A stretch of DNA of 64,000 bases from the NCBI RefSeq assembly GCF_000270245.1, contig NC_015635.1, positions 4,216,001 to 4,280,000 of the forward strand. The letters are read 5' to 3'. The notes below the pieces were generated by a model. The model was not told where the DNA came from. It saw only the letters and a program-made list of their open reading frames with translations, and made no database searches. The position numbers and the translations under genes are program-made. Positions 43,856 to 51,486 of this stretch are shown here, piece after piece (position 1 is the stretch's first letter; each line of letters begins with the position of its first letter). Source of the DNA: Microlunatus phosphovorus NM-1 (lineage in GTDB: Bacteria; Actinomycetota; Actinomycetes; Propionibacteriales; Propionibacteriaceae).

Positions 43856-44523
43856 GTGACCGCCGACACACCGCCCGAGGCCTACCAGGCGCTCGTCCGG
43901 TCACTGGAGCTCCAGATCGATCTGACGGCGATCGTCGCCCGCGGCGGCGGCATCGAGCGGCTGCTGCGCGGTTGGCAGCAGCAGACCGGCGAACCGGTCG
44001 CGGCATTCCACCGGCTCGGCCACATCGGGACCGGCTCGTCGAGTGTCTGGTCGGCGCCGACCCACGACGCGCACTACGGGAGTACGGACTCGAGGTGCCA
44101 CTGGGAGTCGGCGTCGCTGTCGCCCCGTGGCACGCGGCCCGGAGCATGCAGCAGGCCGGCGTCGCCCTCGAGACGAGTCGCCGGCTGGGCACCCCGATCG
44201 AGTACGTGGACGGCGCCTCCCACGAATTCCTGATCCGAGCCGCTCCGGCGGACTACCTGGAGTCCTTCGCCGACGCCACCCTGGCGCCGATCGAGTCGGC
44301 TCGCGGCGGAGCGGCCCTGCTGCTCACCCTGCACACCTGGCTCGTCGAGCGGCGCTCGGTGGATGCGACGGCGGACCGGCTGAACGTGCATCGACACACG
44401 GTGCGCAACCGTCTGCAGCGGATCGCCCAGCTGACCGGTCACGACATCGAGGCGATCGATGCGCAGACCGAACTCTGGCTGGCCCTGAAGGCGCGCGGAT
44501 TCCGCGATCACCACCTGGACTGA
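43856..44523 (+). pseudogene. PucR/CdaR-type regulator, disrupted
   Basis: A remnant of a PucR-family transcription factor. From the GTG at 43,856 the first frame reads LVRSLELQIDLTAIVARGGGIERLLRGWQQQTGEPVAAFHRLGHIG, like the N-terminal domain. Downstream homology continues in another frame: PLGVGVAVAPWHAARSMQQAGVALETSRR, LLLTLHTWLVERRSVDATADRLNVHRHTVRNRLQRIAQLTG (HTH). The switch falls near 44,030-44,060. Total coding is about 220 codons, while intact members are around 400-550, so a central deletion with a frameshift is likely. It may still yield a C-terminal DNA-binding fragment. The 201 bp after it hold no gene; CTGACAG is repeated before the MFS gene. Confidence 0.72.
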
Positions 44524-44724
44524 CCAGGCCGAACAACGAACCGACCGACCAGCACGCGAGGCCGCTCCCGATTCGCCGCAACGTACATCGTGCTGTGCCG
44601 GAACTGGCCGCGCGGCCATTCCCCCATGCCGACACCGATTGAAACCATATCCGGCAACACCCGTTCCCGAAGGTCCCTCGACTGGTACCTGACAGCTCCA
44701 CCCGGCATCTGACAGGAGTCATCC

Positions 44725-46101
44725 ATGTCCAACGCGCCCGACACCACCGAGCAGGAGAACCGCTCGGTGCTTCGCCGAGTCCTGATCGCCGGCGGCCTCG
44801 GCACCCTGCTGGAGTATTTCGACTACGCCAGCTACAGCTACCTCGCCACCACGATCGCGGTGGTCTTCTTCGCCTCCGAGGACCGTACGGTCGCGCTGAT
44901 GAGCACCTTCGCGGTGTTCGCGCTCGCGTTCCTGGTGCGCCCGATCGGCGCCTTCGTCTGGGGCAGCCTGGGCGACCGGGTCGGCCGCAAGACCATCCTG
45001 TCCACCACGATCCTGCTCATGTCCGGGTCGACCTTCCTGATCGGCTTCCTGCCCGGGTACGCGACCATCGGCGTCCTCGCCCCGATTCTGCTGTTGCTGC
45101 TGCGGATGACGCAGAGCTTCGCTGCTTCGGGCGAGTACGCCGGCGCAGGCACCTTCATCGCCGAGTACGCGCCGCCCCACCGGAGAGGGCTGCTGACCAG
45201 CGTCGTGCCCCTGGGTTCGGCCGCCGGCTTCCTGCTCGCCTCGCTGATGGCGACGGTCTTCTACGCGACGATGTCCCCCGAGTTCCTCCATTCCTGGGGC
45301 TGGCGGATCCCCTTCCTCATCGCCGGACCGCTCGGCATCCTGGGTCTGTGGCTGCGGACCCGGCTGGAGGACACTCCCCAGTTCCGTCACGTGCAGGAGC
45401 TCGAACGCCAGCAGCGCGAGGTGGACGCGGCGGAACGTGCGGCGCTCTCCCGGGCCCACCGCTGGGCGGAGGTGCGCAGGAGTCTGCCGTCGATGCTCAA
45501 GGTGCTGCTCGTGATGTCGCTCAACGCAGGTGCGTACTATCTGCTGCTCAGCTACACGCCCACCTTCCTGATCGAGCAGGCGCACATGAGCGAGGCAAGC
45601 TCGAACCTGGTGGTCACGATCAGCCTGGTCGCCTATCTCGTCATCATCCCGGTCATCGCGCACTTCTCCGACCGTTTCGGGCGCAAACGCACCCTGCTGG
45701 TTTCGAGCATCGCGTTCATCGTGTTGTCGTACCCGATGATGAGCCTGTTCACCCGGGGCGGCGTGCTGCTGGCGACGACGGTGCTCATCGTCGGCCTGAT
45801 CTTCTTCGCGATGAACGACGCGGTCTTCCCATCCTTCTTCACCGAGATGTTCGGCACTCGCTCCCGCTACCTCGGCTTCGCCCTGCCGTTCAACGTCGGC
45901 GCGTTGCTCTTCGGTGGCGTGGCGCCACTGATCGGCACCTGGCTCATCGCGGTGACCGGCAACTCCAGCGCCCCGGCGTTCTTCCTGATCTTCGTCGGAG
46001 TGCTGTCGCTGATCGGCCTGCTGCTCAGCCGCGAGACCGCGCGTACCGAACTGGTCGATGCCCAGAGCGAGGTCGGCAAGCATCCCGTCCCGTCCGCCTA
46101 A
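44725..46101 (+). CDS. MFS transporter, metabolite:proton symporter (MHS) family
   Basis: A 458-residue transporter with 12 membrane helices. Signatures are GTLLEYFDYASYSYLATTIAVVFF in the first helix, VWGSLGDRVGRKTIL (the MFS loop 2-3), LRMTQSFAASGEYAGAGTFIAEYAPPHRRGL, a central cytosolic loop rich in Arg and Glu, and AHFSDRFGRKRTLL. Substrates in this family are often dicarboxylates, betaines, aromatic or sugar acids; none can be assigned. The ATG at 44,725 has AGGAG seven bases upstream. The broken PucR-like regulator upstream may once have controlled it. Confidence 0.9.
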   Translation: MSNAPDTTEQENRSVLRRVLIAGGLGTLLEYFDYASYSYLATTIAVVFFASEDRTVALMSTFAVFALAFLVRPIGAFVWGSLGDRVGRKTILSTTILLMSGSTFLIGFLPGYATIGVLAPILLLLLRMTQSFAASGEYAGAGTFIAEYAPPHRRGLLTSVVPLGSAAGFLLASLMATVFYATMSPEFLHSWGWRIPFLIAGPLGILGLWLRTRLEDTPQFRHVQELERQQREVDAAERAALSRAHRWAEVRRSLPSMLKVLLVMSLNAGAYYLLLSYTPTFLIEQAHMSEASSNLVVTISLVAYLVIIPVIAHFSDRFGRKRTLLVSSIAFIVLSYPMMSLFTRGGVLLATTVLIVGLIFFAMNDAVFPSFFTEMFGTRSRYLGFALPFNVGALLFGGVAPLIGTWLIAVTGNSSAPAFFLIFVGVLSLIGLLLSRETARTELVDAQSEVGKHPVPSA

Positions 46102-46114
46102 GGGCGCTGCGTCC

Positions 46115-46209
46115 CCCGTCGCGAGCGGCCGTGAGGCGGAGGGAGTCCTGGGAGCGCAGCCGAACAGCGAGTCGACGACCAACACCGCGAGCGGCCGCGA
46201 GGCGAGCGA
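46115..46209. repeat. two further copies of the GAGCGGCCGTGA motif
   Basis: CCCGTCGCGAGCGGCCGTGA with GGCGGA lies at 46,115-46,140, and a diverged ACCGCGAGCGGCCGCGAGGC starts at 46,183. These match the pair at 8005-8105. They sit just after the MFS gene's stop. Confidence 0.55.
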
Positions 46210-46220
46210 CGACAGAGTTG

Positions 46221-46284
46221 CTGCTCGGGTTTGTCGGCTTTGCTCGATCTGCAGATAGAGCAGGACCGACAAACCCGAGCAGCT
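46221..46284. terminator. dispersed long palindrome, copy 2
   Basis: Arms 46,221-46,251 and 46,254-46,284 (31 nt) share almost all bases with the palindrome at 43,270. The inner loop is GC instead of AC and one base in the arm differs. It lies between the convergent stops at 46,101 and 46,341. Confidence 0.82.
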
Positions 46285-46340
46285 TCGATGGGGCCCGGCG
46301 GACGTACGGAGCCGGGCGGGCTGAACCAGCGGGCGGTACC

Positions 46341-47441
46341 TCAGAGGGTCGCGGCCAGCGGATCCCAATCGGCAGGCAGCGGCGCGGACGGCTGCACCGT
46401 GCTCTCGACCTGGACGACCTCACCGGACTCCGCCGACTCGGCCATCGAGACCATGATGTCGAGCACGTGGTACGCCAGATCGCCGGTCGCGCGGTGCGGC
46501 CGACCCTCACGGATGGCGCGAGCCATGTCGAGCGCACCGGTGCCCCGGGCCGACTTCGCCTTGGTGGTGCCCAGGCTCTCCCAGTCGACACCCGGCCGAC
46601 GCAGCTTGAGTTCGCCGTCGAACATGTTCGGATCCGGCATCTCCAGCACCGCATCGGTGCCGGTCACCTCGAGCAGGATCCGCTCCACCGCCGAGTCGAA
46701 GCTGAGCACCAGGGTCAGCGCCTGGCCGCTCTCGAACCTGGCCAGTGCCACCGTCTGGCTGGGCACGGTGACGTCGAACTCCTCACCGGCCTTGGGACCG
46801 GCCATGATCGTCCGGCGCTCCCGGGCCTTGGTGCCGATCGAGGCGACCGAAGCCACCGGACCGAAGAGCTGCACCAGCGCGGTCAGATAGTACGGGCCGA
46901 TGTCGAACAGCGGGCCGGCACCATACTGGAACAGGAACGCCGGATTCGGATGCCACAGGTCGGGACCGGGCTGCTGCATCAAGAACAGCGCGCTCAGCGG
47001 CTGGCCGATCACACCGTCGGCCAGGGCCGCCTTGACCGCCTGCATGCCGGAACCGAGGAAGGTGTCCGGCGCACACCCGACGCGTACGCCAGCCGCGGCC
47101 GCCGCCTCGAGCGTGGCCTTGCCGGCCTCCCGATCCAAGGCCAGCGGCTTCTCGTTCCAGACGTTCTTGCCAGCCGCGATCGCCTGCGCAGCCACCTCCG
47201 CATGAGCCGACGGCACCGTCAGGTTGATGACGATCTCGATATCGGGGTTGTTCAGCACGACCTCTGAGCCGCCGGCGGAGGCGATGCCGTACTCAGCGGC
47301 CTTCGCCTCGGCGATCTCCGGGTAGAGGTCGCCGATCGCCAACAGCTCCGTGTCGGGGAACGACTTCAGATTCTCGATGTAGGTGCCACTGATCACGCCG
47401 GCGCCGATGATGCCGACACCGACGGGTCCACGACCGGCCAT
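46341..47441 (-). CDS. Gfo/Idh/MocA family oxidoreductase
   Basis: A 366-residue NAD(P)-dependent sugar dehydrogenase-like protein. The dinucleotide loop is GVGIIGAGVISGTYIENL, the conserved Lys is in VWNEKPLALDREAG, and GPLFDIGPYYLTALVQLFGP is the Gfo/Idh C-terminal-domain motif with catalytic Asp/His-region residues. It might be a myo-inositol dehydrogenase or a 3-keto-sugar enzyme; the sequence does not decide. The ATG at 47,441 overlaps the upstream TIM-barrel gene's stop by one base, so they are coupled. Confidence 0.88.
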   Translation of the reverse strand: MAGRGPVGVGIIGAGVISGTYIENLKSFPDTELLAIGDLYPEIAEAKAAEYGIASAGGSEVVLNNPDIEIVINLTVPSAHAEVAAQAIAAGKNVWNEKPLALDREAGKATLEAAAAAGVRVGCAPDTFLGSGMQAVKAALADGVIGQPLSALFLMQQPGPDLWHPNPAFLFQYGAGPLFDIGPYYLTALVQLFGPVASVASIGTKARERRTIMAGPKAGEEFDVTVPSQTVALARFESGQALTLVLSFDSAVERILLEVTGTDAVLEMPDPNMFDGELKLRRPGVDWESLGTTKAKSARGTGALDMARAIREGRPHRATGDLAYHVLDIMVSMAESAESGEVVQVESTVQPSAPLPADWDPLAATL

Positions 47442-48187
47442 CAGAGCGCACCTCCCATCAGGAATTCCCGGCTCGCCCCGACGGCAGTCATCAGGTCGCC
47501 CTCGGAGTCGTCCAACTCGACCACGAACAGCGCGCTCGGCGCGGCCGCCAGGTAGTCGTTGACCGGTAGCGAACCGCTGCCGACCGCTACCTGCTTCTTG
47601 TCATCCAATGAACCGTCTCCATCCTTGACGTGCAGCGCGACGACCCGATCGCCGAGCCGCTCCAACAATGCCGGGACATCGGCGCCACCGGCATAGGCCC
47701 AATAGGTGTCCACTTCCAGCACCACGGCGGGATCGAGTTGCTCGGCCAGCACCTCCAGGCCGTGCCTGCCGTCGATCCTCGACTCCAGTTCGAAGTGGTG
47801 ATTGTGATAGCCGACCGTCAGACCGTACTCGGCGGCCTTGCCGGCCACCGCATTCAGCTCCGCGGCGATCTCGGCGATACCTTCGGCGCTCTGCCAGCGG
47901 GCTGGGTCGGTGGACGGCACGATCACCGTCTCCATCCCGAGCTCCTTGGCCTTGACGAAGACATCGTCGACGTCCTCGGCGGTCAGCAATCCGATGTGGG
48001 TGGTCGGCGCCGACAACCCGTACGCGGCCAGCCCCGTCTTCAGATCGTCGAAGTACGTCACGAAGCTGAACGGCTCGACCTGGGTGTAGCCGAACTCGGC
48101 GATCCGCGCCAGGGTGCCGTCGAAGTCCTCCTCGAGCGCCCCACGCACGGTGTAGAGCTGGACCGACAGCTGGTCAGGGTTGGGCAT
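47441..48187 (-). CDS. sugar phosphate isomerase/epimerase (xylose isomerase-like TIM barrel)
   Basis: A 248-residue TIM barrel. It begins LSVQLYTVRGALEEDFDGTLARIAEFGYTQVEPF and has metal-binding positions in VGYHNHHFELE, VLEVDTYWAYAGG, VALHVKDGDG and FVVELDD. These proteins often work with a Gfo/Idh oxidoreductase on oxidised sugars or polyols, such as 3-keto sugars. The ATG at 48,187 has GAGGAGAG six bases upstream. It is divergent from a LacI gene, with a 98-bp operator region between. Confidence 0.87.
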   Translation of the reverse strand: MPNPDQLSVQLYTVRGALEEDFDGTLARIAEFGYTQVEPFSFVTYFDDLKTGLAAYGLSAPTTHIGLLTAEDVDDVFVKAKELGMETVIVPSTDPARWQSAEGIAEIAAELNAVAGKAAEYGLTVGYHNHHFELESRIDGRHGLEVLAEQLDPAVVLEVDTYWAYAGGADVPALLERLGDRVVALHVKDGDGSLDDKKQVAVGSGSLPVNDYLAAAPSALFVVELDDSEGDLMTAVGASREFLMGGAL

Positions 48188-48256
48188 GCTCTCTCCTCGA
48201 GAGCCGGGCAGACCGGCTCGATGTCACTTGGTGTCTCCGGTCACAGCTGTTCCACC

Positions 48257-48266
48257 GAACCGGTTC
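48257..48266. promoter_or_regulatory. LacI-type operator
   Basis: GAACCGGTTC is a perfect palindrome centred on CG, as preferred by LacI-family repressors. It lies in the 98-bp divergent space, 70 bp from the isomerase start and 20 bp from the lacI start, so it can control both directions. Confidence 0.6.
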
Positions 48267-48285
48267 AGTCGCTACCGTACGCGAT

Positions 48286-49299
48286 GTGAAGCGCGTCACG
48301 ATCAACGACATCGCGCAGCGAGCGGGGGTGTCGAAGGGTGCGGTGTCGTATGCGCTGAACGGACGCCCCGGAGTATCCCAACAGACCCGCGACAAGATCC
48401 TCGAGGTGGCCCGCGAACTCGGCTGGGCACCCAGCCGCACCGCCCGGATGCTGTCCGGCTCACGGACCGAGACCTTCGGGTTGATCCTCGCTCGCGATCC
48501 TCGCATCCTCGGCTCCGAACCGTTCCACATGATGTTCATCGCCGGACTGCAGGCCGAGCTCTCCCGGCGCGGGTACGCATTGCTGCTCCAGCTCACGGCG
48601 ACCGCGGCAGAAGAGCTCGAGCTCTACCCCCGCTGGTCGTCGGAACGGCGCGTGGATGCGGTGATCGTCGTGGACATGCGGGTCGACGACCCCCGAGTGG
48701 GAACCCTGTGCGCTCTCGGGATGCCGGCCGTCTTCGTCGGCGATCCGAGTCAGACCGGCGGCTTCACGACCGTCTGGACCGACGACGCCGCCGCGATGAC
48801 GGCCGCAATCCGCCGACTGGTCGAGCTCGGCCATCGACGGTTCGGCCGGGTGGCCGGTACGCCGGAATTCAGCCATACCCGGGTACGCGACCGCGCGTTC
48901 GAGCAGGTGATCACCGCAGAAGGCGTCACCGGCACCATCATCCACGCCGACTACTCCGACGCCGCCGGGCGTCAGGCGACCCGGGATCTGTGGGCACTGC
49001 CGGAGCGACCCACCGCGATCGTCTACGACAACGACCTGATGGCGGTCGCCGGTTTGTCGGCGTTCTCCGAGATGGGGGTCGAGGTGCCCGCCGAGGTCAG
49101 TCTGCTGGCCTGGGACGACTCCCATCTGTGCGCCATCACCCATCCGCAGCTGTCGGCTCTGCATCACGACGTGATGGCTTTCGGCGCCCACGTCGGACGC
49201 CGTCTGTTCGAGCTGCTGGACGGCGCCGAGCCTGCCGCGCATGCCGACTCGACGCCGGGGCTGCTGGAACGCGAGAGCACCGGCCCACCACCCTGCTGA
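48286..49299 (+). CDS. LacI-family transcriptional regulator
   Basis: A 337-residue repressor. The HTH and hinge are VTINDIAQRAGVSKGAVSYALNGRPGVSQQTRDKILEVARELGW. The effector domain runs from TFGLILARDPRILGSEPF to SLLAWDDSHLCAITHPQLSAL. The ligand is probably a sugar related to the divergent oxidoreductase/isomerase pair. The start is GTG at 48,286 (VKRVTINDIA); no longer start is available with homology. Autoregulation through the operator just upstream is likely. Confidence 0.93.
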   Translation: MKRVTINDIAQRAGVSKGAVSYALNGRPGVSQQTRDKILEVARELGWAPSRTARMLSGSRTETFGLILARDPRILGSEPFHMMFIAGLQAELSRRGYALLLQLTATAAEELELYPRWSSERRVDAVIVVDMRVDDPRVGTLCALGMPAVFVGDPSQTGGFTTVWTDDAAAMTAAIRRLVELGHRRFGRVAGTPEFSHTRVRDRAFEQVITAEGVTGTIIHADYSDAAGRQATRDLWALPERPTAIVYDNDLMAVAGLSAFSEMGVEVPAEVSLLAWDDSHLCAITHPQLSALHHDVMAFGAHVGRRLFELLDGAEPAAHADSTPGLLERESTGPPPC

Positions 49300-49406
49300 G
49301 TCTTTGGCGGCCTGCCGACTCGTCGGAGGCGAAAACCAGCTGACCGGAGAGGGCTAGGTTGAGGGGACAACCAACTCCCACGGTGCCCTGGAAAGGACTC
49401 GTGCTC

Positions 49407-50042
49407 ATGTCCGACGCAGCAACCGGCCTCACCCTCGACCCCGCCACTACTGCCGTGGTGCTGATCGAGTACCAGAACGACTTCACCAGCGAGGGCGGCG
49501 CGCTGCACGGCGCCGTTGCCGAGGTGATGGGATCCACCGACATGCTCGCCAAGACGAAAGCGCTGGCGAGCGCGGCACGATCTGCCGGCGCGACGATCAT
49601 GCATGCCCCGATCACCTTCGTCGCCGGGTATCACGAGATCTCCTCGCACCCGTACGGGATCTTGAAGGGGGTGGTGGACGGCAACGCCTTCGTCAAGGAC
49701 ACCTGGGGCGCCGCGATCGTCGACGACCTCGCACCGCAACCAGGAGACATCGTGATCGAAGGCAAGCGCGGGCTGGACACATTCGCCAGCACCAACCTGG
49801 ACTTCATCCTGCGCAGCAAGGGAATCACCACGATCGTGCTGGGCGGCTTCCTGACCAACTGCTGCGTGGAATCGACCATGCGCACCGGATACGAGAACGG
49901 CTATCGGGTGGTCACCGTGACCGACTGCACCGCCGCGACATCGACGGCCGAGCACGAGAGCGCGATTCGATTCGACTATCCGATGTTCTCGCTTCCGGTC
50001 AGCGCCGACGACGTGATCAACGCCTTGGCCGGAGCCGCATGA
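49407..50042 (+). CDS. isochorismatase-family cysteine hydrolase
   Basis: A 211-residue hydrolase. The catalytic triad is present: Asp 25 in VLIEYQNDF, Lys in VIEGKRGLDTF and Cys in GGFLTNCCVESTMRTGYENGYRV. Such enzymes act on amides or vinyl ethers (nicotinamidase, ureidoacrylate, carbamoyl-sarcosine hydrolases); the substrate is unknown. The ATG at 49,407 is preferred over an upstream frame and has AAAGGA nine bases before. The stop overlaps the MBL gene's start by 4 nt, so the two enzymes are made together. Confidence 0.88.
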   Translation: MSDAATGLTLDPATTAVVLIEYQNDFTSEGGALHGAVAEVMGSTDMLAKTKALASAARSAGATIMHAPITFVAGYHEISSHPYGILKGVVDGNAFVKDTWGAAIVDDLAPQPGDIVIEGKRGLDTFASTNLDFILRSKGITTIVLGGFLTNCCVESTMRTGYENGYRVVTVTDCTAATSTAEHESAIRFDYPMFSLPVSADDVINALAGAA

Positions 50043-50707
50043 TGGCTGGTCTCAACCATGTCGAGCCAGGCGGCCCCCCGCTGACCCTTCAGCTGTCCGA
50101 CGACGTCACCATGACCAAGATCAGCGTCGGACCAATGGACAACAACGCGTACCTGATCGTGCCGGACAGCGGCGGCGCGGTGCTCATCGACGCCGCTGAC
50201 GACGACACCCGGCTGCTGGAGCTGATCGGCGAGCGCGAGGTCGCGGTGATCATCACCACCCACCGGCACGGTGATCACTGGCAGGCACTGCCGTCGGTCG
50301 CGGAGGCCACGAAGGCCGAACTGGTGTGCGGCCGGCCCGACGTCGGTGCCATCGCCACCGGCGCCTGGGTCGAGGGCCTCGTCGGCGCCTGGGACGGCGA
50401 TGCGGTGACCGTGGGCGACGGCGAGCTGAAGGTCATCGGCCTGGTGGGCCACACGCCCGGGTCGATCGCCCTCGCCTACACCGGCGCGGACGGCGTGGTG
50501 CATCTGTTTACCGGCGACAGTCTCTTCCCGGGCGGTCCCGGACGCACGCTGAGTCCGGCCGACTTCACCTCGTTGATGGACGACCTGGAGGCAAAGATCT
50601 TCGCGCGCTTCGACGACCGTGCGGTGGTGCATCCGGGCCACGGGGACGACACCACGCTCGGTGCCGAACGGCCGCAGCTGACCGAGTGGCGAGCACGCGG
50701 CTGGTAG
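50039..50707 (+). CDS. MBL-fold metallohydrolase (glyoxalase II-like)
   Basis: A 222-residue zinc hydrolase. The metal site is THRHGDHW (His 75, His 77, Asp 79, His 80). GLVGHTPGSIAL, FTGDSLFPGG and VVHPGHGDDTTLG follow, which resembles hydroxyacylglutathione hydrolase-like proteins. It probably hydrolyses a thioester or a related bond. The ATG lies within the ATGATG that overlaps the stop of the isochorismatase-family gene. The two genes look like a short catabolic or detoxification operon. Confidence 0.88.
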   Translation: MMAGLNHVEPGGPPLTLQLSDDVTMTKISVGPMDNNAYLIVPDSGGAVLIDAADDDTRLLELIGEREVAVIITTHRHGDHWQALPSVAEATKAELVCGRPDVGAIATGAWVEGLVGAWDGDAVTVGDGELKVIGLVGHTPGSIALAYTGADGVVHLFTGDSLFPGGPGRTLSPADFTSLMDDLEAKIFARFDDRAVVHPGHGDDTTLGAERPQLTEWRARGW

Positions 50708-50726
50708 TCGCGTCTGGTGGGCCCGG

Positions 50727-51485
50727 CTATAGCGGCAGTCGGTTGCGCAGATCGGCGGGCAGCAGCAGACCGGCACGAATCAGCCGAGAGGCCACCACCA
50801 CCGTGATGGTCTGCGCCGACAGCAGCCCGATGAGAACCAACAGCTGAGCAGCGCCGGCCTGCACCGGCGTACCACCGCCGAGCAGGACACCGACGAAGGC
50901 ACCGGGCAGCGTCACCAGGCCCACCGTCCGGGTCTGGTCCAGACCGGGGACGAGCGCCTCGGGCAGATGGCGCCTGATCACCTCGTCGATCGCCTCCGGA
51001 CGAGTCAGTCCGATCGACAGACCGGCCTCGAGAGTGCCGTACTCGTCACGCATCGCGGTGAACACCCGGCGGCCGGTCAGCGAACTGGCCGTCATCGCCC
51101 CGCCGATCACGATGCCGGCCACCGGGACCAGTGAGGCCCCAGTGAACGGCACCGCGCCGGAGGCGAAGATGATCGCCAGCGTCGGAACCACCCCGGTCAA
51201 GATGGCGACCCCCACCCATGGCCAGGTACGGGGTGCCTCGATGCGACGGGACGAGGTGAAGACCGCGATCCCGAGCATGAACGCGCCGAAGAGCAGCGAC
51301 CACCACACCGAGCCGAGGACGGCTGTGATCACCAGGGCGACCACGGCGAGCTGAATCGTGGCGCGTACGGCCGCCGTGGCGATCTGCTTCTGGTGCCTCA
51401 GGCCGCCGAGCCAGGAGATGGTGACGGCCAGCAGCAGCAAGGCAATCAAGGCGACGACGAGCGCTGGACCTGGTTCGTTGGGCAT
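50727..51485 (-). CDS. FetB-like (UPF0014) ABC permease
   Basis: A 252-residue protein with about seven membrane helices. The family hallmarks are AAVRATIQLAVVALVITAVLG and PVAGIVIGGAMTASSLTGRRVFTAMRDEYGTLEAGLSIGLTRPEAI; RTVGLVTLPGAFVGVLLGGGTPVQAGAAQLLVLIGLLSA follows. UPF0014/FetB normally works with the ATPase FetA in iron export or stress resistance. No ATPase gene is next to it here. It ends 19 bp after the MBL gene's stop (convergent), and its ATG at 51,485 directly follows the LssY-C gene's stop. Confidence 0.86.
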   Translation of the reverse strand: MPNEPGPALVVALIALLLLAVTISWLGGLRHQKQIATAAVRATIQLAVVALVITAVLGSVWWSLLFGAFMLGIAVFTSSRRIEAPRTWPWVGVAILTGVVPTLAIIFASGAVPFTGASLVPVAGIVIGGAMTASSLTGRRVFTAMRDEYGTLEAGLSIGLTRPEAIDEVIRRHLPEALVPGLDQTRTVGLVTLPGAFVGVLLGGGTPVQAGAAQLLVLIGLLSAQTITVVVASRLIRAGLLLPADLRNRLPL

Positions 51486-51486
51486 G

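Noticed and set aside
44719-46368. A leftward 549-codon open frame opposite the MFS transporter gene
   Set aside because: Composition is biased toward Arg/Gln/Gly/Asp with no motif; the forward strand codes for a complete transporter.
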